Part shown: positions 45,335-52,255 of the stretch, piece after piece
How the letters are laid out: each line of letters starts with the position of its first letter
Numbering within the stretch: position 1 is the stretch's first letter
NCBI RefSeq assembly: GCF_900115225.1
Contig: NZ_FOVR01000001.1
Coordinates: forward strand, 248,001 to 312,000
Source of the DNA: Cohaesibacter marisflavi
GTDB lineage: Bacteria; Pseudomonadota; Alphaproteobacteria; Rhizobiales; Cohaesibacteraceae
Reading direction: 5' to 3'
Length of the DNA stretch: 64,000 nt
Position numbers and translations under genes: made by a program
The notes under the pieces: model-generated
Told to the model about the DNA's origin: nothing
What the model saw: only the letters and a program-made list of their open reading frames with translations
Databases searched by the model: none

Positions 45335-45353
45335 TATTCCGTAATTTGGAATA
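45335..45353. promoter_or_regulatory. Candidate IclR operator (perfect dyad)
   Basis: TATTCC-GTAATTT-GGAATA is a perfect 6-bp inverted repeat with 7-bp spacer. It is the best copy of a dyad found four times around this regulator. Confidence 0.55.
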
Positions 45354-45622
45354 TACCGTAATACCAATTGCTGAATTTGCACTTCGAAACCCATTCAAAG
45401 GGTGCACTATTCCGGTGGGTAACCTTTCAGGCCAATTCAGTCGAGTATGGGTTGCCGATGTGAGATTCTGCAATCGGCAGAAAAGCTAAGGGAATTGCTG
45501 CTTTTTAGCGATTCTTGCTTAATTGTGAATAGTAGAATAATGGGTTGTAATCGGTAAAAATTACTATTTATATTATTTATTTGATGGTCAATGGTGGAGA
45601 TTCTCCAACAGTCTGAGTTGCT

Positions 45623-45641
45623 ATGTTCCGTATTGTGGATT
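45623..45641. promoter_or_regulatory. Candidate IclR operator upstream of iclR
   Basis: ATGTTCC-GTATTGT-GGATT shares the TTCC-N7-GGA core and shares its CCGTA run with the 45335 site. It lies about 220 bp upstream of the IclR start and could serve autoregulation. Confidence 0.45.
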
Positions 45642-45856
45642 ATTTCTGAAATATATCCCCCTTAAATAAGGGTTTTGGAATTTGAAGCGCAGGCCGGGCT
45701 GCGTACGCATGAAGGAAACGCGCGAACGACGGTAAATTGACTTGCAATTTTGCCTCGAAACAAGAATTAAACCTGTTCAAATGAGGGCGAGAGCTTCTGT
45801 TGCATGACGATAGGACTTCTCAGTCTGGCGCCTCTTAAAAAAGCTTGGAAAGAACA

Positions 45857-46651
45857 ATGGTCAAAAAAAATGATGCCGGCGGAAACGAAGCGGGCGCAAA
45901 GCTGTTTACAAAAATGATGACGGTCCTCAATTGCTTTACCCGTGCCAGGGGGCAATTGAGTATCAGTGAAATCGTGGAAACAACCGGGCTCCCGCGTACC
46001 ACGGTGCACCGCATCGTCGCGTCTTTAAGAGATGTTGGCATGCTTGATCAGGACGGGCGAAGACAGACCTATCGTCTTGGTTTGAAAATGTTTTATTTCG
46101 GCAGCGTGGTCATCGCCAACCTGGATTTAACCGGCAATTCGCGGCCGCATATCCTTTCGTTGCATCAGCTGACAGGCGAAGCTGTGCATCTGCATATCTT
46201 TGACGGCAGCCATATGGTCTGTATCGAGCGCGAGGAAATGGGTGAGAACAGATTGACGACCCTGACGACAATCGAGGGGGCCCCGACCTATTGCACCAGT
46301 GTTGGTAAAGCCTTTCTGGCCTATCAGGACGACAAGCTCGTCAATAGAATCGCCAAAGAGGAAGGGCTCGAAGCCCGCACCGAAAAAACCATTACCGACC
46401 TTTCTGCGCTCAAGGAAGAGCTGGAGACAGTGCGTACAAACGGCTACGCAATCGACGATGAGGAAAACGAATTGGGCATTCGCTGTGTTGGTGCTCCAAT
46501 TCGGGATTCGCGTGGACAAGTCTTCGCTTCCATCAGTGTTTCAGGCACAACTGAGCGCATGCCGATGCCTCGTGTGCTCGGTTTGGCCTCTGCTGTTGCC
46601 AATGCAGCAGATGAAATTTCGAAAAGTCTGGGTTGGAACCCGAATTTGTGA
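45857..46651 (+). CDS. IclR-family transcriptional regulator
   Basis: This 264-residue regulator has an N-terminal winged helix (LSISEIVETTGLPRTTVHRI, about residues 35-55) and a C-terminal IclR effector domain. The latter shows TSVGKAFLAYQDD and IRCVGAPIRDSRGQVFASIS. The ATG at 45857 is preferred to a TTG four codons earlier. It is divergent from the aldolase/TRAP operon and 99 bp upstream of the tct operon. Four similar dyads flank these transcription units, which supports joint control by this protein. Confidence 0.9.
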   Translation: MVKKNDAGGNEAGAKLFTKMMTVLNCFTRARGQLSISEIVETTGLPRTTVHRIVASLRDVGMLDQDGRRQTYRLGLKMFYFGSVVIANLDLTGNSRPHILSLHQLTGEAVHLHIFDGSHMVCIEREEMGENRLTTLTTIEGAPTYCTSVGKAFLAYQDDKLVNRIAKEEGLEARTEKTITDLSALKEELETVRTNGYAIDDEENELGIRCVGAPIRDSRGQVFASISVSGTTERMPMPRVLGLASAVANAADEISKSLGWNPNL

Positions 46652-46675
46652 TCTCTAAAACTGGTCAATTGGTTT

Positions 46676-46694
46676 AATTCCGAAATGTGGGATT
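46676..46694. promoter_or_regulatory. Candidate IclR operator upstream of tctC
   Basis: AATTCC-GAAATGT-GGGATT is a 6-7-6 dyad with one mismatch, between the iclR stop (46651) and the tctC start (46751). The same core occurs at three sites upstream of iclR. Confidence 0.5.
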
Positions 46695-46750
46695 GAAAAA
46701 GTATCGGTCATCGTTTATTCCTATTTGTGTCGAGGAATGGGAGGTTTTCG

Positions 46751-47719
46751 ATGATTTGCTCACGCAACTATCTTTTGGCGCTCACTGTAGCGCCGTTTAT
46801 GGTGTCCGCTGGCTGGGCTGCTGATTTTCCAACAAGGCCCGTTACAATCATCGTTCCCGCTGCCGCTGGCGGCGGTGGCGATACCACCACACGCATTCTG
46901 GCTCGCAGCATCGAGCAGGAAATGGGGTGGACGGTCAGCATCATCAATCAGGGGCAGGGCGGTGGCGTCGTCGGCTTGACAAGCATGGTCAATGCCGAGC
47001 CGGATGGCTATACCGTCGGTTTGCTGTTTCCCTATGCTGGCTACAAATATACTGGTCAGGCTGATTTCGCCGGAGCGGATTTTTCACCAATTGCCAATTT
47101 TAATGGGGACTCTTCCTCACTCGTTACATCTGCGTCCTCGCCTTTCGAGACGTTGGCTGGCGCATTGGACGCAATCAAGGCCGAGCCTTCGAAATACAAG
47201 ATCCATTGCAGTGGCGGCTGCGGAAGCGTCTGGGATGTACCCGTTGCCGGCATGATGATGGATTACGGCATCGAAGTTGAAAAGATCACCTGGATTCCGG
47301 GACAGGGCGCAGCCACAGGATTGCAAGAGCTGGCCTCCGGTGGTGTCGATTTCCAAACAGTCTCCTTGCCTGAAGCCTCAGGGCTCATCTCTGCCGGTCT
47401 TGTGCGTCCTTTGGGGGTCTTGAGCCCGGAACCGGTGCCCGGCTTTGAAGATGTGCCTCTTGCCGGTGAAGTCATGGGTCATCCGGTGGATGGCGGCACA
47501 TGGCGCGCGCTTGGCGGGCCTGCGGGTGTTTCTGATGACATTATCAAGGCGTGGGAAGACGCCGCCCAAAAGGCCGTGCAGTCCGATAGCTTCAAGAATG
47601 CAATGAAGACGGCCAATTTCGGCGTCAAATGGATGCCCACCGAAGATCTCGCCGTCTTGATGAAGAGCCATGAAGAGGACACCGCGCGTGTGATGGCTGC
47701 CCTCGGTTACAGCAAGTAA
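46751..47719 (+). CDS. tctC: Tripartite tricarboxylate transporter substrate-binding protein (TctC family), first copy
   Basis: This 322-residue TctC/BugT-type receptor has a signal peptide (about 1-24, ending SAGWAAD). The family pattern includes RPVTIIVPAAAGGGGDTTTR and PDGYTVGLLFP. ATG 46751 is chosen because GGGAGG lies 8 bp upstream; an earlier in-frame GTG lacks an RBS. It is the first of two TctC genes bracketing tctBA. The ligand is probably a carboxylate; the exact one is unknown. Confidence 0.9.
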   Translation: MICSRNYLLALTVAPFMVSAGWAADFPTRPVTIIVPAAAGGGGDTTTRILARSIEQEMGWTVSIINQGQGGGVVGLTSMVNAEPDGYTVGLLFPYAGYKYTGQADFAGADFSPIANFNGDSSSLVTSASSPFETLAGALDAIKAEPSKYKIHCSGGCGSVWDVPVAGMMMDYGIEVEKITWIPGQGAATGLQELASGGVDFQTVSLPEASGLISAGLVRPLGVLSPEPVPGFEDVPLAGEVMGHPVDGGTWRALGGPAGVSDDIIKAWEDAAQKAVQSDSFKNAMKTANFGVKWMPTEDLAVLMKSHEEDTARVMAALGYSK

Positions 47720-47733
47720 CAAGAGAAAATTCC

Positions 47734-48219
47734 ATGAAAGCTCATGATAGTATCGTCGGCTTGGTCGTGGCCATTCTGGGAGGGGCGATTGCGCTCTACT
47801 CCCAGAGTCTGGTGCCGCCTCGCCATTTGAATTACGGGCCGGGATTCTTTCCCCTGCTTATCGGCATCGGTCTTGTGTTGGTTGGTGGCGGGCTCATCGT
47901 CCAAGGGTATGTGACCGGGCGAGACAAGCCCTTATTTTACCGGCCGCGCTGGCTGGAGAACCGCCAACTCGTCTTTCGTTTCTGGATCATTCCGATCGCA
48001 ATTCTCTTCTATTGGCTGGCCGTTACGCCTCTGGGCTTTCTCGCCACAGCGACAATTCTGCTCGCAATGATCCAGATAGCCAATGGGGTGCGATGGAAAT
48101 TGGCTTTCGCCGTAGCGCTGATAACCGCGCTGGTGGTCAACATCCTGTTTGCCTCCATCCTGCATGTACCCCTTTCCTGGGGGGTGCTCACTCCAATTTC
48201 AGGATTGTTCATATGGTAG
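47734..48219 (+). CDS. tctB: Tripartite tricarboxylate transporter small membrane subunit TctB
   Basis: This 161-residue protein has four predicted membrane segments and the TctB pattern RHLNYGPGFFPLLIGIGLVL near the N-terminus. It lies 14 bp after tctC and overlaps the tctA start by 7 bp, so the subunits are probably translationally coupled. Confidence 0.88.
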   Translation: MKAHDSIVGLVVAILGGAIALYSQSLVPPRHLNYGPGFFPLLIGIGLVLVGGGLIVQGYVTGRDKPLFYRPRWLENRQLVFRFWIIPIAILFYWLAVTPLGFLATATILLAMIQIANGVRWKLAFAVALITALVVNILFASILHVPLSWGVLTPISGLFIW

Positions 48220-49730
48220 ACGCTGGCACAATTCTCGCGCAGCTAGCCGATCCCTATCTGCTTTTGGTGATCGTCGCATCTGCTGCATATGGGCTTGCGA
48301 TTGGCTCCATTCCCGGGCTGACAGCTCTGATGGCAACGGCCTTGCTTGTCCCCTTCATTATCTTTATGGCTCCGCTCCCTGCGATTGCTTCCATCATCAC
48401 GGCATCTGCCATGGCGATTTTCGCCGGTGATATTCCGGGCGCACTGCTACGCATGCCGGGCACGCCTGCCTCGGCGGCCTATACAGATGATGCCTTCAAG
48501 CTGACCCGGCAGGGCAAATCGGCGACGGCACTAGGGGCCGGGCTGTTTGCATCCGCCTTCGGTGGTGTAGCCAGCGCAACCATCCTGACGCTCTGCGCCC
48601 CTTGGCTGGCCCGCATTGCGCTGTCCTTCTCCAGCGTTGAATATTTCTGGCTCGGGGTTTTGGGGTTGAGCTGTGCCACCTTCGTGGCCGGTCCGTCCTT
48701 GCTCAAGGGGCTTGCCTCTTTGCTGTTCGGCCTGTTCCTTGCGACCATGGGGCTTGATCCGATTTCCGGCATGCCTCGATTTACCTTCGGCTCGACCAAT
48801 TTGGTTGGCGGGCTCGGGCTCATTCCCGTGCTGATCGGACTGTTCGCTGTTTCGGAATTACTGCGCAACAGTTACGGACAGGATCGACAGATGTCGGAGA
48901 AGGCAAAACCTGCCTCAATTGTCAAAACAGTGGTCAAGCTGATGTGGCCGCATAAGATCGGATTGCTTCGGGGCAGCCTGCTCGGCACGGTCGTCGGTTC
49001 CTTGCCCGGAGCCGGATCCGACATCGCCGCTTGGATTTCCTACGCTCTGGCGAAAAAATCGTCCAAGCGTGGCAATAGCGATACCGAAGAAGGGGCGGTG
49101 GAGCGCATCATGTCAGCCAGTGCGGCCAACAATGCCAGCTTGGGCGGCGCCTACATTCCGGCAACCGTATTCGGCATTCCCGGTGATGCGATTACCGCAA
49201 TTGTCATCAGCGTCATGTTCATCAAAGGGGTCAACCCGGGGCCGACGCTGTTTCTCAACCAGCCTCAGGTCATCTATGCAATTTTTGCGATCTTCTTTCT
49301 GGCAAATCTTCTGATGCTACCGCTTGGCATTGCCTGCATCCGCGGCTTTGGTCTGATCTTGCGCTTGCCAACGAGCATCATTTCTCCGGTCATTCTGCTC
49401 TTCTGCATTCTGGGGGCATTTTCGGTCGAGAATACGCTTTTTGCCGTTGGCCTCGTCGCGCTGTTCGGTTTGCTTGGCTATGTGATGGAAGAGAATGAAG
49501 TGCCTCTGGCTCCGGCCATTCTGGGGCTCATTCTTGGCCCGCTCCTCGAGCAGACCTTCATGACCACAATGCTAAAATCCCAAGGTGATCTCTTAACTTT
49601 CTTCAACCGACCGATTGGAGGAACGATCGGTGCCGTCACCATTCTGGTGTGGGCCCTGATCATCGGTCTCAAACTCTTCGCGTCTCGCGACGCGAAGAAC
49701 GACAGCTCACTTGCCGACACCGCTTCATGA
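48213..49730 (+). CDS. tctA: Tripartite tricarboxylate transporter large membrane subunit TctA
   Basis: This 505-residue protein has about 12 membrane segments. TctA hallmarks include GSIPGLTALMATALLVPFI, GDIPGALLRMPGTPASAAY, GSLPGAGSDIAAWISYALAK and VFGIPGDAITA. The start at 48213 overlaps the end of tctB; a longer in-frame extension lies inside tctB and is rejected. It forms the translocation unit with TctB. Confidence 0.92.
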   Translation: MVDAGTILAQLADPYLLLVIVASAAYGLAIGSIPGLTALMATALLVPFIIFMAPLPAIASIITASAMAIFAGDIPGALLRMPGTPASAAYTDDAFKLTRQGKSATALGAGLFASAFGGVASATILTLCAPWLARIALSFSSVEYFWLGVLGLSCATFVAGPSLLKGLASLLFGLFLATMGLDPISGMPRFTFGSTNLVGGLGLIPVLIGLFAVSELLRNSYGQDRQMSEKAKPASIVKTVVKLMWPHKIGLLRGSLLGTVVGSLPGAGSDIAAWISYALAKKSSKRGNSDTEEGAVERIMSASAANNASLGGAYIPATVFGIPGDAITAIVISVMFIKGVNPGPTLFLNQPQVIYAIFAIFFLANLLMLPLGIACIRGFGLILRLPTSIISPVILLFCILGAFSVENTLFAVGLVALFGLLGYVMEENEVPLAPAILGLILGPLLEQTFMTTMLKSQGDLLTFFNRPIGGTIGAVTILVWALIIGLKLFASRDAKNDSSLADTAS

Positions 49731-49787
49731 GTGGTGCCGACAGGGTACTTTCTTAAAGAATATTCCTGTTGAGTGGAGGAGAATATC

Positions 49788-50765
49788 ATGAACAGGTCCC
49801 GCAGAATTATCCGCACAATTCTTTGCACCAGTGCCATGGCTACGCTTTTGGCAGGGCCAGCCCTTGCATGGCCAGACCAACCGGTCAGCATGATTGTTGT
49901 CGCCGGTGCCGGCGGTGGCAGCGACTTTACATTTCGACTGTTGTCCCGTGAACTGGAAAGCCAGACTTCGCAGCCGGTCAATGTGATCAATCAGGCACAG
50001 GGTGGCGGCATTGTCGGCTACACGACCTACAGCACCGCCAAGCCTGATGGCTACACAATGGGGCAGCTATCGCCCTTTGCACAGTTCAAAATTCTCGGGC
50101 AGGCCGATTTCACCGCTGACAGCTTCACACCGCTGTCTCTGGTCAATGTCGACCCGTCTGCGATCCATGTCGGTGTCAGTTCCGACTTGAAATCGCTTGA
50201 TGATATTGTTGCCGCGCTGAAGAAAGATCCTGCTTCCTTGCGGATCTCTTGCGGTGGTACATGCAGCGCCAGCTGGGATATTCCCTTTATTTCGCTGATG
50301 ATGGCTGAAGGCATCGATGTAGCTAAAATCAACCTGATCCCTGCTTCCGGCTCGGCTGCCGGTTTGCAAGAACTTGCCTCTGGCGGCATGGATGTGGTGC
50401 TCTGCTCCATTCCTGAAACCGATGCCCTGACAGATGCTGGCATGGTCAAGACTGTTGCTGTTCTGTCCAGCGATCGGTTAGAGCGCTATCCTGATGTACC
50501 GACCGCCAAGGAAATCACCGGCAAGGATGTGACCGGTGGCACATGGCGTGGTGTTGCCGGTCCTGCAGGCATGGACCCGGCATTGGTCAAGGAAATCGAG
50601 GCGCAATTGAAGGTCGCCTATGAGTCCGAGCGTTTCCAGACTGGCATGAAAGATCGCGGTTTCGGCACACAATATATGGATTCCGCCGGATTCGCAGCCT
50701 TCATCAAGGGGCATGAAGCCCAAACAAAAGAAGTGATGACCGCGCTGGGCGTTGGTAGCGAGTGA
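49788..50765 (+). CDS. tctC: Tripartite tricarboxylate transporter substrate-binding protein (TctC family), second copy
   Basis: This 325-residue TctC-type receptor has a signal peptide (about 1-27, ending ALAWP) and conserved QPVSMIVVAGAGGGSDFT and PDGYTMGQLSPFAQFKILGQ. It shares clear block similarity with the first copy (for example SGGxDxQ/VLxSxPE and GGTWRxxxGPAG), so the two probably arose by duplication. RBS GGAGGAG precedes the ATG. Two receptors for one TctAB pair may widen the substrate range. Confidence 0.9.
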   Translation: MNRSRRIIRTILCTSAMATLLAGPALAWPDQPVSMIVVAGAGGGSDFTFRLLSRELESQTSQPVNVINQAQGGGIVGYTTYSTAKPDGYTMGQLSPFAQFKILGQADFTADSFTPLSLVNVDPSAIHVGVSSDLKSLDDIVAALKKDPASLRISCGGTCSASWDIPFISLMMAEGIDVAKINLIPASGSAAGLQELASGGMDVVLCSIPETDALTDAGMVKTVAVLSSDRLERYPDVPTAKEITGKDVTGGTWRGVAGPAGMDPALVKEIEAQLKVAYESERFQTGMKDRGFGTQYMDSAGFAAFIKGHEAQTKEVMTALGVGSE

Positions 50766-50786
50766 TCATTCTGTAAATCCTCCCTG

Positions 50787-50867
50787 GAGCTGACTGGGGC
50801 AGTCAGCTCTTGGACTGAAGGCAGGCAATCGGCATTCCCTTGCATGTTGATTGCCTGCCGGATTTTT
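50787..50867 (+). terminator. Tandem hairpins after the tct operon, second with T-run
   Basis: The first hairpin, GAGCTGACTG and CAGTCAGCTC (50787-50809), is a perfect 10-bp stem with a 3-nt loop. The second, GGCAGGCAATC and GATTGCCTGCC (50820-50859), is a perfect 11-bp stem with an 18-nt loop, followed by GGATTTTT. Together they form a likely terminator between the second tctC and the kinase gene. Confidence 0.7.
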
Positions 50868-50968
50868 ACCCATTCCACAAAAGTCCGTATTTGCCGGAGC
50901 AGCTCGGAAGAGCGAGCTGCCATGAGGGCATGCGCAAAAGCGCTGAGAGCAGGCCGAAGGAGAGCCAC

Positions 50969-51883
50969 ATGTCGATCACTATATTCGGGTCTGTCAATCT
51001 TGATATGACTGTTTCTGTTCAGCATTTGCCGGTGGCTGGCGAGACGAGTCATGCGGGCAGCTTCCAGACCGGACTTGGCGGCAAAGGCGCCAATCAGGCG
51101 GTGGCCGCCACCCGATTGGCCACCTGTCCGGTGAAATTTGTCGCCGCTGTTGGGGAGGACAGTTTTGCCGACAAACTGCGCGCTGATTTAGAGGCCATGA
51201 CGGTGGACACGAGCCATCTCGTCACCATCAATGGAGCGGAGAGTGGTATCGCGCTGATCCATGTCGATGAAAGTTCGCAGAATTCGATAACGGTGGTTGG
51301 TGGAGCCAATATGGTCTGGCCAGATGAAGGGCCTGATGCGGATGTGTTCAAGGGGGCCAAGGTGGCGCTCTTCCAGCTGGAAACGCCTCTTGATGCGACC
51401 ATCGCGGCAATGCGTAAGGCCAAAGCCGCAGGGGCAACCGTCATCCTAGATCCTGCCCCCATCTCGGAAGGTCATATGGACGCTTTAATTGCACAAGCGG
51501 ATATCATCACCCCGAACGAGACCGAAACTGCCGCGATAACCGGAACCATGCCAGGTAACTTTCTGGAAGCAGAAACTCTGGCTAAAAGGTTGCTCGCGAT
51601 GGGACCTAAGCTTGCTGTGGTCAAGCTAGGTGCCAAAGGGCTGGCCTATGCTTCAAGAGAGGAGGGGTCGGGCCACATAGACCCTTATTATGTTAAGGCC
51701 ATTGATACGGTCGCTGCTGGTGATAGCTTCAACGGAGGGCTCGCCGCTGCTCTGGCTGAGGGCAAGAGCCTTCTGGATGCACTCAAATTTGCTGCAGCGG
51801 CAGGGGCCTTGGCCACTACGCGGCGCGGTGCAGGCGAAGCCGTGCCTTCGCGAGCGGAAGTTGAGGCGCTGGTCGCCGGATAG
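50969..51883 (+). CDS. rbsK: Ribokinase (PfkB-family sugar kinase)
   Basis: This 304-residue PfkB kinase has the N-terminal signature FGSVNLDMTVSV, glycine-rich GGKGANQAVAATR, and the catalytic/anion-hole motif DTVAAGDSFNGG with the catalytic aspartate. The ATG at 50969 follows AAGGAGAG. It lies downstream of the tct operon but beyond tandem hairpins, so its expression may be partly separate. Ribose is the default substrate for this type; another pentose or deoxyribose is possible. Confidence 0.85.
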   Translation: MSITIFGSVNLDMTVSVQHLPVAGETSHAGSFQTGLGGKGANQAVAATRLATCPVKFVAAVGEDSFADKLRADLEAMTVDTSHLVTINGAESGIALIHVDESSQNSITVVGGANMVWPDEGPDADVFKGAKVALFQLETPLDATIAAMRKAKAAGATVILDPAPISEGHMDALIAQADIITPNETETAAITGTMPGNFLEAETLAKRLLAMGPKLAVVKLGAKGLAYASREEGSGHIDPYYVKAIDTVAAGDSFNGGLAAALAEGKSLLDALKFAAAAGALATTRRGAGEAVPSRAEVEALVAG

Positions 51884-52255
51884 CCAAGAAGCAATTGGGA
51901 GATATAATTGCGCCTTCGTTCCTGTTGCAAAGCGTAGGCGAGGGCGTTGCATTTGGGTATACAGGTATCCGGGCATCTGAAGTTCGACAGAAGCTGTATA
52001 TCAGATGCCTAAACATCATTCTTACACACACATGGTGGCAGAAGGCAGGCGTCATGCGCCACTCTGTTTGCTGTCCAAAAATACTTGCTGCATGGGGGGA
52101 TGAAAACGAGTTTGATTTCAATGGCTTGATGAGGATGCGTGACCATAGGTCTTCCGATATCACCTGATAGGTATATATCATAATGATTTTATAAGATTTC
52201 TCTTCCATACCTATAGTTGCTTTTTGATTTCTGATGAGCAATTTCGGGAGCTGCT
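51884..52255. other. Intergenic region before the RTX gene
   Basis: This 372-bp gap turns AT-rich toward the RTX gene and must hold its promoter. I see no credible ORF, repeat or terminator. Confidence 0.45.

Larger units (their letters stand above)
44789..45856. other. AT-rich 1-kb divergent control region
   Basis: This gap between the aldolase/TRAP operon (minus) and the iclR gene (plus) is markedly more AT-rich than the genes around it. No ORF with protein-like composition is present. It contains three of the four candidate IclR operators (44906, 45335, 45623). Confidence 0.6.

Noticed and set aside
45063-45473. Short open frames in the iclR control region (67 and 97 codons)
   Set aside because: AT-rich, no RBS, low-complexity composition and overlapping candidate operators; most likely non-coding.
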